From contig QANU01054017.1 of assembly GCA_003254905.1 (NCBI GenBank), forward strand, positions 273,816-337,815: DNA of 64,000 nt, read 5' to 3'. A program made the position numbers and the translations under genes. The DNA comes from Nissolia schottii. Lineage: Eukaryota; Streptophyta; Magnoliopsida; Fabales; Fabaceae. This document shows positions 10,669 through 21,206 of the stretch, piece after piece (within the stretch, counting starts at the first letter, position 1; every line of letters begins with the position of its first letter). The notes beneath the pieces were generated by a model that did no database searches, was not told where the DNA came from, and was given only the letters and a program-made list of their open reading frames with translations.

Positions 10669-11807
10669 GAGTGTCTCTTATCCCAAAGTTATCTATCAGA
10701 AGTTGATTGAAGGTTGCGAGTTTTTATTCTAAAGTTCTTATCCAAGTTTGGTTAAGAACTAATAGCATCTCGTTTGTGAGTGTTAGAGAGGAGATTGTCA
10801 TCGTTTTTCTTCAGTGACAATCTCATTGTATTCATTAAGAAGAAATTAACAACCATGAATGTTTTTATGTGCCTTTGAAATCAACCTTAGTTGAGATAAT
10901 GAGAAGAATATTTATATATTCGAGTGAGAGAAGCAAATAATATTCATCATGGAATTGTTATTAGAAAATTGAGTCAACAACCTTATAAAAAGGGCCATCA
11001 CTTTCCTGATATATTTGCACCATCATTCCGCCACATGTCTAGCTCAGCTCCAATATCATATCGTCGTGCTTTGTATCGACGTGGTTGTCCACAGGCAAAT
11101 GCACACCCCTAGACCCTACACCGAGGAGTATGCATCCAACTCACTCCAGCACTGAGCCCTCCATCCACAACCACCAACAACCGACACCATCGATCTAATG
11201 TGCCAAGTGTTTTGAATTTCAAAAAGCTACACGTGTAAAGGATGGCCTGTTATTCAAGCAACGGTTGCCTACTCTAAGATAATATGGTTACGCTTCATTA
11301 ACGTTCCTGTATAAGGCTACAATTTTTAAACTTATCCTAAACCCCAGTTGCCAAAACCCTACTCAAGGGCAACCATTACAAAAGTGTTGTCTTTAGCTCC
11401 AACACTTTTTAGGCATTACTGAAACTAAAGGTTGCCTTAGACTAAAAATGTTGCAGTGCATGTTTGATTTTCAACTTTAGGGATATGGGGCTCTCAAAAT
11501 CAATATGAAACACCAAAATCGATTCTCTTCATTACACATCTATTTTGGTTCCTTTGTGGATTCTCAAAATTAATTTTAACACTTAGAATTGATTTTACGA
11601 GGAGTGAAAATTACTACTTTATGTAAAATCACTTTCGGTAGAAATACCAAACATAGATTAATTTATATCAAAATCACTTTAATTAAAATTATTTCGAATA
11701 CAATTAATGTTATCAAAAATTAATTTTGTAAAAGTAGAGTCAAACATACACCCTTAGTTTGTGTTTTCTTCTTTTCCTCTTTTCAATTTTCATCTAGGCA
11801 ACACTCA
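10669..11807. other. Intergenic DNA with a CACTA-like terminus
   Basis: No gene supported. An open frame at 10924-11112 has no recognisable homology. The CACTA-like end at about 11240-11458 is annotated separately. Confidence 0.45.
11240..11458. mobile_element. Terminus of a CACTA-type transposon
   Basis: The segment ends AAAATGTTGCAGTG, the reverse of CACTGCAACATTTT, a common CACTA terminus variant. Inside it, GGTTGCC/GGCAACC words recur in both orientations (about 11263, 11348, 11368 and 11430), as in CACTA subterminal repeats. The opposite end was not found. Confidence 0.5.
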
Positions 11808-12850
11808 TTTTAATCCTTAAAACGGCAAGTTTAAATTATTTTGGTCCCAAAAGTTTATAATTTAATATTTTAATCCTTAAACTTGTAAGTCATAAGTCAA
11901 GGTAGTTCTTCAATGTATCATCACTCAAGTCTTCACATTAAATTGAGATTATGATAACAACTAAGGTTGTAAATGAGTTATGAGTGGTACTGCAAATGAC
12001 ATCTCATTATGGTAGTAACTGAGATTTTAATTTCAAGTGATGTCACAACCTCATGTTTAATTCCAAACGGTGCTACAATCTCATTTGCAAAACCAATCAT
12101 TATCATGACCAAGGTTGTCAAACTCAAGAGTTTAAGTAAACTCCTGAAGTCACAGCAAACTCGAATCGTAAACTCGTATGAGTTTACATACGTAAAAAAA
12201 TATGTTATAAGCAATATAGTTAGGAACTAAACTTGATTAAATATTGTATTTAAAATTGAAATTGAATAATGTTAACTTTAAATTAACTTAATGAAAGAAA
12301 TATCATAAAATACACCTTAATGCATGACACTTAGTGGTTATATCATACTTTATTCAGTACCTGTATTATTTTATAGTTCAATAAAACATAACTTAATTAT
12401 GATAAATATATGAAATTAGCTAAATAAACTCAATATATATTATATAAACAAAGTTAGGTAAGCATCTAACAAAGTTACAAAATTTGTATATTTTGAGGTA
12501 AACTCGTAAACTCGTAGGTAGATTTTCGTAAACTCGCTTGCTAGTAGAATTGAGAGTTAACTTAAACTCGTACGAGTTTACCAAAAAAGAGTTTACATAA
12601 GTGTTAACTCATTTTGTGTAGTAAAATCATAAACTCTTAAGAGTTTACGAGTTAACTTGAGAATTTAAAATCATGATCATGACTATATTTTCAATCTCAA
12701 GTGGTAACAAATTGATGAAACATAAATGATAATGAATTAAAAAGCTAACTTAACTTACGACTTACAATTTCAAAGATTAAAAAATGAAAATTTAAATTTT
12801 GGTGGCTAAAGTAACTCATGTTTACAATTTCAAAAATCAAAATGTTCATA
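11808..12850. mobile_element. Inverted-repeat element interrupted by a nested hAT MITE
   Basis: Two arms in opposite orientation (about 11808-11900 and 12755-12850) share words of the type TTTTAATCCTTAAA..TTGTAAGTC and TTTAAATT..TTTGG. Together they bound about 1 kb, of which 12110-12675 is a later insertion. The remaining interior has repeated AATCTCA../TGAGATT motifs. Superfamily not determined. Confidence 0.5.
12110..12675. mobile_element. hAT-like MITE (copy 1), nested, with perfect 8-bp TSD
   Basis: A 566-bp element with ATCATGAC on both sides (12102-12109 and 12676-12683), a perfect 8-bp target-site duplication. Ends are degenerate inverted repeats: CAAGGTTGTCAAACTCAAG against, reversed, CATGATTTTAAATTCTCAAG. 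The arms are rich in TAAACTCGTA words. An inverted relative lies at 17806-18354, on the other side of the BAHD gene. No coding sequence. Confidence 0.8.
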
Positions 12851-13329
12851 ACAAATATAGCTTTATTGCCAAAAAAACGACAGGGTTCCTTGTCATTTTT
12901 CTCTTGAATTACGATCTTAAGCTAATTGCAATAAACTGACCCTTGACAAATGGTAATGCCTAAGAAGTATGAACACTGCACAAGAATGTCGTATTTTACA
13001 CACTGCGAACACTGACACATGAAGACACTTGTTTGACACATGTGTTGAAGTGTCTAAATAAAAAATTTATAATTAGTTATGTCCAAGAGTGTTGAAACTA
13101 TATTTAAAAGTTTTTGAGTTGTGTCTAAATAAAAATATTCTAAATATTAAATAATTTATAATAACATACTCCTTTAAAAATTGGCAAATATTGATACATA
13201 AAAATATCTTAAATGTTTTATATATTTTAAAAATATTAGTATTTTATAAAAATTTTAAATTAGGTTGTGGTGGAGTCAATGTTTCTTAGGTAATGCTATA
13301 AGTGAAGAAGTAAAGGTAAAAGTTACACT

Positions 13330-14345
13330 TTGAATAAAGGCGCTCTCTAAGATGAACCTCCCAACTAAGGGTGTCTGATGCACCCTAATAAAAGTGATGG
13401 ATAAATTTTTAAATTAGCGTCATCTACGGCCATAAAAAGAACATAAAAACAACCTTTTACCTGCTTGAATGATAGGTAGTTAATTATTTTTTAAGCTAAT
13501 TATTAATACTCTCTTTAATATATCAGTTAATTTTTTTTATTTAGTATAACGACGTCGTTTTATACTTGTCATTGTATGACGGAGTAGAGGATGTGCCCCG
13601 CATGAAATACCGCTCCCTCCTCCTATTTCCCCCTCCCCTCCACGACTCTCCCTTTTCCCTCACCGCTAACTTGCGTTGCCCAAATCGGATCATATCTGCC
13701 ATCGTCTTCCACAACCAGACACTCTAATGTTCAAGTCTATCATCAACAAATCCAAAGCAACACTCAGATCCAAACTCCCAAAACTGTGCATCAAATCCAA
13801 TATAATTAAAAAAAAAAAAAATCAAAGATAACACCATCGTGCAGAGTATCGCAGATCCTTCCAATCCAGATCCAAATCGAGAGTTATCTGGCTCAATGAT
13901 GCGTTTGTCGGCGTGTCTATGCTCTTTCTCCGCCAAAGATCTCAGTGGTTGTGCTTGGGTCGTGTCTTTATTGCAGATCTGATGGGGGGAACGAGCGAGC
14001 GTCAACAACAAATATCTGAAAGGGGAAGCGGTGGGCTTGATCAAGGCAACAACGATGGATGGCGCAAGGATGAAAGACGACGGTGTCTATGTACAAAGAC
14101 GAAATGGAAGTGGCTATGGCTGGTGTACTATGGATGGTGCAAGAACAAACGATGGTAATAATGATGGACGGTTGTCGAGGTAGGGTGATTAAGAGGAAGG
14201 AAGAGGAAATACAATTATTTATTTAATATATAGTCTATTTTAGTTCAACTTACCGTGTATAGCTGGTTAAAAGTCTTTTGTAGTCCACCATACACCACGA
14301 AGTGCATCAAACTCCTTACTTACAGGGTGCATTCAAGACAACACC
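13330..14345. mobile_element. Possible TIR element with GC-rich interior
   Basis: Left arm (about 13340-13400) and reversed right arm (about 14285-14340) share a TAAGG..TGATGCAC core, with further weak similarity beyond it. The interior (13600-14170) is much more GC-rich than the flanks and contains short open frames on both strands, none recognised. An AACGACGTCGTT palindrome lies near 13547. This could be a Pack-type element or simply a decayed gene fragment; the TIR similarity is weak. Confidence 0.35.
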
Positions 14346-15548
14346 ATAAAAAAATTTGAATCGTTGGTGGAATGTGCTCTTTTAGCTTTTGACAAGATGT
14401 TGGTGCCAAATATTTGGCCATTGCCTAACCTCAGTGGCTGGTTGTGCTTTCTTAGCTTTCAAGTGACAAGCACTAGTAGTGATCCTGGTGCAATAGGAAT
14501 GTGGTAATCAGGGTCTCCCCAAGCACATGGGAAACAAGTAAGTGGTGTCTTAGCCAACTACTACAAACCCATATGAAGAAAGTGGGGCTCAAAAACTAGA
14601 AAGCATTGTTTGCCACGGAGCCTTCTCATTACTGGCTGGGATGTGTAATTTCTTCCTTAAATGGTCTGCATCTTATCTCTTTTTAAACGCACACCAATTC
14701 AATGGCTTTGAACTCTTGCTTTATGTCACTTCTCGCTAATGAGTTAGTTTGGTTTGGTGCACTTTGAACAAGAATTACATTACATCCTCACCCCGCCAGT
14801 AATTACACAACGAGAAAAATATGCTCAAACGATTTCAACAGAATTCATGATAATTGTTATTTGAAGTGATATTTACTCATCAAAGAGTCAATGATAGTAA
14901 GACGGAGTTAACGAAAGAGTTGTATTAAGATAAGACCCTCAAACAATTTTTTCCTTATATGCACTCATTTTATGTGAAACATTGTACCAGCACAAACCTC
15001 TTTCACCATTAAATGAAATTATAATAGATCTACACACCAATATAATCATATCAACAATGAATAAGACGTGAGTCAACACAATATTTAATACAAAATGAAT
15101 ACAAACACCTTCTATCTAAGCTCTTTGTTGCGTGTCTAAGAAATTTTTCAATGGAATAGAATGTTCAAACAAAATTATTCAGCGGAATAGAATGCTTACT
15201 ATTTTTATTGTAGGATCCGCAAACTGCACCATAACTATCAAATATGCTCACTTGGTCGCGTGCAAGGATGATTCTGTATGAACCGAATGTACCACATAAT
15301 AGTTGTATAGCAATACATCGATTATTATTTGGGTTCCACAATTATGTTGCCTGCCAAATTCGACGGTAGATTGTCTTCTTAAATTTAATGATTGATTAGT
15401 CAAGGAAATTGGTGGAAATAAGCACAAAAGTTACCAGCAAAAAAGTGGCCATGTGAGATCAGCTTATAATCATGACAGGCTAATCACTACGATTCATAGT
15501 GTCTGATGAAAAAGAATATCTGCAAAGTTATATGCAGCTGAAACAGAC
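14346..15548. other. Upstream region of the BAHD gene
   Basis: About 1.2 kb with no gene or clear transposon. It presumably includes the promoter of the acyltransferase gene. Confidence 0.5.
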
Positions 15549-15556
15549 TATATAAA
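15549..15556 (+). promoter_or_regulatory. TATA box of the BAHD acyltransferase gene
   Basis: TATATAAA about 95 bp upstream of the ATG at 15650, followed by a short A-rich 5' leader. Spacing is normal for a plant core promoter with a ~65-bp 5' UTR. Confidence 0.65.
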
Positions 15557-15649
15557 CATATGCCACGTTCAATTAATTCAGTAACACTTAAAACCAAAGC
15601 CTGAAGGCAAGGAAAACACCGAAGAGAAACACAATCCCCCTTTTGAAAA

Positions 15650-17014
15650 ATGTCAGACAGTCTCAATGAAGTTGTGGCCCCAAAGAAAGAGAAATTTGAA
15701 GTGAAGTTCGGTAAGAAGAGTGTTGTAAAAGCAGCCAATCCTTTGCCAGAGCCATTCTCAGTCACACTCTCAAATCTTGACCTACTTTCAGGCCGTTTTC
15801 CTATTACATACTTGTATTTCTACCGAAGACCAAAACTACTTAACTTTGGGGCTCTTGTAGAGACTCTCAAGACCTCGCTAGCACAAATACTCAACTATTA
15901 CTACCCTTTTGCTGGCCAAATTGTTCAAAATCCCAAAACTAGTGAGCCTGAAATCATTTGTGACAACAACGGAGCTCTAGTCATTGAGGCTCACATCAAT
16001 ACCCCATTACAGGATGTAGATTTCTACAACCTCAATGAAACTCTCCAAGGAAAGATAGTCTCCATTCAACCAGACTTCCCCTTGCAAATTCAGGTAACAG
16101 ACTACACTTGTGGGGGCATTTCCATAGCATTTACTTTTGACCATGCATTAGGTGATGCAAGTTCCTTTGGCAAATTCATTTCCTCCTGGTGTGAAATATC
16201 TCAAAGTAAGCCACTGGCATGCCTGCCAGACCATACTAGATACCTCCGTGCACGTTCTCCTACCAAATATCACCCATCCTTCGACAGAACTTTTATCAAA
16301 TGTACTATAGAAGAGATACAAAACATGCCAACAAACCACATCTCACTTAAGCGACTTTACCATATTAATGCGTCAAGTATTAACATGCTTCAGAGACTTG
16401 CGTCTGTTAATGGTACCAAGAGAACAAAGATTGAGGCTTTCTCGGCCTATGTCTGGAAGATAATGATTGCAACCATTGACCAAAGGCATAAAAGGTGCAG
16501 GATGGGTTGGTTAGTGGATGGAAGAGAGAGAATGGGTAAGGGTAGGAATTCCATGTCAAATTACATTGGCAATGTCCTATCTTTGGCTTTTGGGGAGGCA
16601 AGCATTCAAGAACTGAAGGCGGCCTCTATATCAAATATTGCAAACATAGTAAATGAGGCAATTACAAAGGTAAACAATGAGGTTCATTTTCTGGATTTGA
16701 TTGATTGGATTGAGTGTCATAGGCCAGGTTTGATGCTAGCAAGAGCAGTGCTGGGTCAGGAGGGACCGACCCTGGTCGTGTCCTCGGGAAGAAGGTTCCC
16801 TGTCACTGAAGTTGACTTTGGATTTGGGACTCCTTTGCTAGGGACAGTTTACACTTCCATAGAAAGGATTGGAGTTGGTTACATGAACCAAAGGCAAAGT
16901 GCTAAGGGTGATGGTTCGTGGACCGTGTCAGCTATTTTGTGGCCTGAACTGGCTGCTGCACTGGAGGATGACCCAATTTTCCAGCCAATGTCTGCTTCTC
17001 ATCTTCAACTTTAG
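15650..17014 (+). CDS. BAHD-family acyl-CoA-dependent acyltransferase
   Basis: A single-exon, 454-residue protein, the usual BAHD length (about 430-470). BAHD enzymes transfer an acyl group from a CoA thioester to an alcohol or amine of a specialised metabolite, normally in the cytosol. The catalytic HxxxD motif is present as HALGD (His165, Asp169) after the strand GGISIAFTFDHA. The structural DFGWG motif appears as DFGFG (residues 389-393), with Trp replaced by Phe but Asp and the glycines kept. NYYYPFAGQI near residue 85 is another family signature. No signal peptide or membrane segment is visible. Substrate cannot be read from sequence; the overall layout recalls alcohol acyltransferases of the coniferyl-alcohol or vinorine-synthase type, as inference only. 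The frame is intact and there is a TATA box about 95 bp upstream. The gene stands alone between two inverted MITE copies. Confidence 0.93.
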   Translation: MSDSLNEVVAPKKEKFEVKFGKKSVVKAANPLPEPFSVTLSNLDLLSGRFPITYLYFYRRPKLLNFGALVETLKTSLAQILNYYYPFAGQIVQNPKTSEPEIICDNNGALVIEAHINTPLQDVDFYNLNETLQGKIVSIQPDFPLQIQVTDYTCGGISIAFTFDHALGDASSFGKFISSWCEISQSKPLACLPDHTRYLRARSPTKYHPSFDRTFIKCTIEEIQNMPTNHISLKRLYHINASSINMLQRLASVNGTKRTKIEAFSAYVWKIMIATIDQRHKRCRMGWLVDGRERMGKGRNSMSNYIGNVLSLAFGEASIQELKAASISNIANIVNEAITKVNNEVHFLDLIDWIECHRPGLMLARAVLGQEGPTLVVSSGRRFPVTEVDFGFGTPLLGTVYTSIERIGVGYMNQRQSAKGDGSWTVSAILWPELAAALEDDPIFQPMSASHLQL

Positions 17015-17042
17015 TGCAGTGCTTTCCTGTGGGTGGGTGTGT

Positions 17043-17058
17043 GGGGGGGGGGGGGGGG
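17043..17058 (+). repeat. Poly-G run of 16 in the presumed BAHD 3' UTR
   Basis: Sixteen consecutive G, 29 bp after the stop codon, within a GTGGGTGTGTGG-like stretch. The length is prone to sequencing or replication slippage. Confidence 0.8.
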
Positions 17059-17805
17059 TTGTACTTTCTAGTTTTTACAGTAATAATGTTGAATATGAAG
17101 CCTTAATATTGCAAGTTCTGCAGACTGAAGATCATAAATAAATATAAACCTTGAATTAAAGCACATATTGTGGGGTATATTATGCATATTATAATTTGGA
17201 AAAACTATAACCACTAGGCATAACGAAAATAAAAACATAGGGTTTTGCATTAGACTATCACAATATAGGACATAAAGCTATACCGGGAAAAGGTCTAAAC
17301 TTGTTGGACAGGCTTGCAACCACCCAAAATGCATCACGTCATGTTTGACGACATTAAACATGTGCTGAACTATAATCAATTCCATTCTAAGAAAAAATAA
17401 CTGTATAATTATCATATGTCTTTCTCCTAATTGTCAATACAGTCTGATCCATACACAAATTCATGTACAGTTCCAATCAGAGATTGCACTCTTTTTTATA
17501 CTGCAATTAGTTCCGATGAATAGACCCTCTAAAGTGAAATAAATTTAAAACAGTCCAATCATGAGGAAGGTTTTCCTATCTCCGTACAAAAATAAAAAAT
17601 GAAGCTTTACCTTCATCTCTCTTGTCTTGTCATTTCTTCTTTACTCAGAATCCTTCCACTGTTAATGGCGAAGATGGTGAGGATGAACAACACAGGATAT
17701 AGACCAACATCTATACTAAATTCAAAATCCTCAGTAAATCTGACAAATCTATCCAGGCCTTTATTTCTCTTCCAGGTTGTAACAAGAAATCCCTATAAAT
17801 AGTTT
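17059..17805. other. 3' flank of the BAHD gene
   Basis: Contains AATAAA-like words near 17136, possible polyadenylation signals. An open frame at 17599-17802 is not convincing. Otherwise nothing is recognised. Confidence 0.45.
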
Positions 17806-18354
17806 CATGGTTATTAAACTCTCGAGTTAACTCATAAACTCTTACGAATTTATAATTTTACTACACAAAATGAGCTAACATTCATGTAAACTCTCTTTTA
17901 GTAAACTCATACGAGCTCGATTCTACTAGCGAGTTTACAAGTTAAAATCTATCTACAAATTTATGAGTTTACTTCAAAATGTACAAATTAGATAACTTTG
18001 TTAGATATTTAGCTAGCTTTGTAAATGTTAGACAATATCTAATAAGTTTATTAAACTAATTTTATATATTTTTATCATAATTAAGTTTTGTTTTATCAGA
18101 TAATAAAGTAATACACACATAGAATAAAATATGGCATAATAATTAAATGTGCTGCATTAAGATATATTTTATGATATTTCTTTCGTTTATTTTAACATTA
18201 ATATTATTCAATATCAATTATAAATACAACATTTAATCATATTTAATTTTTAATTATATCACGTATGACATATTTATGCATGTAAACTCTTACAAGCTTA
18301 CGAATTAATTTTAAGATTCAAGTTTGTTAAGGCTTCATGAGTTTGACAACCTTA
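17806..18354. mobile_element. hAT-like MITE (copy 2), inverted relative of 12110-12675
   Basis: Starts CATGGTTATTAAACTCTCGAG and ends GAGTTTGACAACCTTA, matching the reversed ends of copy 1. The same internal order of ACTACACAAAATGAG, CATACGAG.TC, CTAGCGAGTTTAC and ATCATAATTAAG words is seen in reverse orientation. No clean TSD, and divergence is considerable. Confidence 0.7.
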
Positions 18355-18805
18355 GGCAACCTTAGGCAGATTCTCCCCAGCGCAGGGCATCCTATAAGCT
18401 TGCAAGTGTGCTAAGTTCTGTCCACCAGCACAAACCTTAAGAAAATAGTGTGAGTTTATTACTACATCGGGTCAAATAAATCAGAACACCAAAGTTACAA
18501 CAATCAAGCATTTCCCTTTTATCAAAAAACAAAACAAAAATCAAGTCTTTTCCCACTAAATGAGGTTGGTTACATATATCAAATGACAGCACTGCATCTG
18601 ATCATATAAAAATAGCAAAATTATAGCAGAAAGTTCACGGTACGAAACACCATACCCCCCATAGTACACACATTCAAGCCAGAACACGTCCATTTGTCTT
18701 GCATATACTGCAAATAGTCTCAGCTCTGTTACTCAACTTTTCTACATAATGTTCCCATCCAGCCCTAAGTGCACCTTCTGATGGAGATATATCCCAATTG
18801 TTGAA

Positions 18806-18807
<2 letters not shown>

Positions 18808-18853
<46 letters not shown>
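18808..18853. repeat. (CA)23 microsatellite
   Basis: About 23 uninterrupted AC/CA dinucleotides. Likely polymorphic. Confidence 0.95.
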
Positions 18854-18855
<2 letters not shown>

Positions 18856-19621
18856 ATAAATACACTTTTTGGTGGGTAGGGCGTTGGGGATGGTTAAGGT
18901 TAAAGCTGCAGAACAAATACACTAAAAACCCATTAATTTTAATTACAGATTGAATTTTTTTGCTTCTGCTTGGTGCAAAACTAACAAATCTCAACAAAAA
19001 AAGGGGGAAAAAAAAAAAAAAAAAAATCCTTTTCATAGTTCTATCAACGATACAATAAAACTTACTGTGTTTATAAAAGTAGAATCTTGTTAGCTTCTTC
19101 AAGTCTTAATGCTATCTCCAATATCATAGAGATCTATTGTCCAAGCATTGACCATATGACAGGCTCCTGTACGGGAAAGTTAAAATATATACACACCAGA
19201 AAGCCAGGTACATAAATCATTGGTTGGACCGAAATAGGCAAATTATCTAATTATGAAACTCTCACCGGACAATAAATTATTAAGAATGGATATCAATCTG
19301 ATGCTTTGACTATTTCACTCTTCCCTTGTTTGAATCATGCCTGCATGAGAGTTCATTGGGAACTGGCTTGAGTTGGTTGCCTCATAAAAACAACAATAAA
19401 ATCTTAAAACCATAACAGGAACAGAGTTTTACCCATTTGATAACCAAGGACCAATAAAAGACTGCAACATGGCACATGGCTAAACAGCAACAAAATGTTA
19501 GCTCCAGTGGCAGTCCTTACAATCTGCAATTCAAGTTCCCTTATTTTATAACAGAATGGACTATCAACTAGCAATTCAACCAAATACAACAATGGATAGC
19601 AGACATTGCGCTGAGTCCAAT

Positions 19622-20272
19622 TGTTTCTAAACAAGACCTACACATAACACACATATAAGGAGTAAGAGCAATGTGAGGCCTGTGAGCTAGCAAAAATGTC
19701 ATTTGCATTACTCTTATTATGGGTCCGTTTGGATCACAACATAACTGTTTGGATCAAATTGGCAGGACAACTTGCTACTCTCTAGAAAGTCATTTTTAGT
19801 GCTTTTTTGGTAAGTTAAAATATTTAGCTTCTCAAAAAAGTCTAACTACTTTCTCCGTAAACTAAAATCAATCATTTTTGTTATTGCGCATCCAAACACT
19901 AGCTAACTTGTTCACATGTTACTTTAAATACAAAACTTTTGCCAAAATATCTTTTCACATAAGGCCTTAATTAAGCTATTTATCCAAATGAGGCCTTAAA
20001 AGCACCATTTTGACAAAGAACTTATCTTCTGGGTTTTAGTCTTTACAAAAGCATCTATATATAATTACACGAAATTGCTTCAAAGTAAAGCACACCTAGT
20101 GCTAACCATAATCCGGAAACGAATTGTTCCATCAGAAAGTAGCCACCTTACCATGCAAGAACAAGTGGCCAAGTGTTTCTGAACAAGAGCTACACGTAAC
20201 ACAAATATAAGGATTACAAAAAGCATGAAGCATGTGAGCTTACAAAAGTTCATTTGCATTAGTCCTATTGAC
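19622..20272. repeat. Direct repeat pair of about 95 bp
   Basis: Segments at about 19622-19720 and 20174-20272 share TGTTTCT.AACAAGA.CTACAC.TAACAC and later TGTGAGCT..CAAAA..TCATTTGCATTA, with offset about 552 bp. The MITE at 19721 begins directly after the first copy. Confidence 0.6.
19721..19995. mobile_element. Tourist-like MITE (probable)
   Basis: Left end GGGTCCGTTTGGATCAC; right end reversed GGCCTCATTTGGATAAAT. G-rich ends followed by TTTGGAT are typical of PIF/Harbinger MITEs. A TTA follows on the right, but a matching TSD on the left is not clean. Confidence 0.55.
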
Positions 20273-20857
20273 TTTGCCTTTACAGGGAACTTTGGACTTA
20301 CAAATAGGTTTTATAAAGAAGGAAGCCCTGATGATTGTAAGAATCCAGAGTACATATTCTCCCATATGGATTGGCAGAGAGAACACACAAAAAATATGTA
20401 AAAGCAGAAGGTACTATGTTAAGAAATATTTCAATACGTATACATATTTAAGTGTTATTACATATATATAGGCCTTATAAATGAAAAATTATAAATTTAA
20501 ACATTGGGTATAGTTGACAAAACCACCTTTCTAGAAACAAAAATTGACCAGATCCACTAACTTATAGTGAAGTCAATTTACTCTGACTTAACATCCAACA
20601 TGTTCATCTTCCTTTGACACGGAGGGAGAAGTTCGCCTTCCTGAACGAATTTTAGAAAACATTTTTTCCATGTTCCAACTATCGTCTTAGAAGTAGTTAT
20701 GATCAGACTAATCAAATTGCTGTTTACACATGATTACAGTTATTTTTATAAATAAAATAAAAGATCAAAATAAACATAATTATAAAGTTATCAATGCACT
20801 GATGGTATATGGAAAATGTTCTAACATACAGAAAGAGTAAAGGGAGTATTCAACAAG

Positions 20858-20860
<3 letters not shown>

Positions 20861-20889
<29 letters not shown>

Positions 20890-20894
20890 NATAT
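20861..20894. repeat. (AT)n microsatellite with one unresolved base
   Basis: AT repeat with an N at 20890, so the true length is uncertain. Confidence 0.9.
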
Positions 20895-21206
20895 GTACGT
20901 GGAAAAATTAATAGAACAGTCACCATCCTAACAATACCTTCCCCTATTAATCTATTCAAAATAAATAAATAAATCAACCTATACAATGGGAAGCAAACAA
21001 CAACAAACATGTTAATCTTAAATGACTAACCTCTGAAGTTCCAAGATCAGTTTGAGGTAAGAGTATGCAGCTGATCAACAAATCCAGAGATCAAGAATAT
21101 GACAACTTTATCTTCCAGACAATGGGATTTGAGCAATAATATGGCACGATCAGCCACAAGAACCATGGTATTCAACTAAGCATCTAAGCTTTCAGTAGCT
21201 TCCTCA

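Larger units (their letters stand above)
18355..21206. other. Intergenic region downstream of the PPR gene
   Basis: No separate gene is supported. Open frames here are low complexity or unrecognised, including one that translates the CA repeat. Because the PPR gene ends at 21207 on the - strand, its 3' UTR must lie in the right part. Microsatellites, a MITE and a direct repeat are listed separately. Confidence 0.5.

Noticed and set aside
18674..19102. 142-residue open frame on the - strand
   Set aside because: Its core is the translated CA microsatellite (Val-Cys repeats) and a poly-A run.
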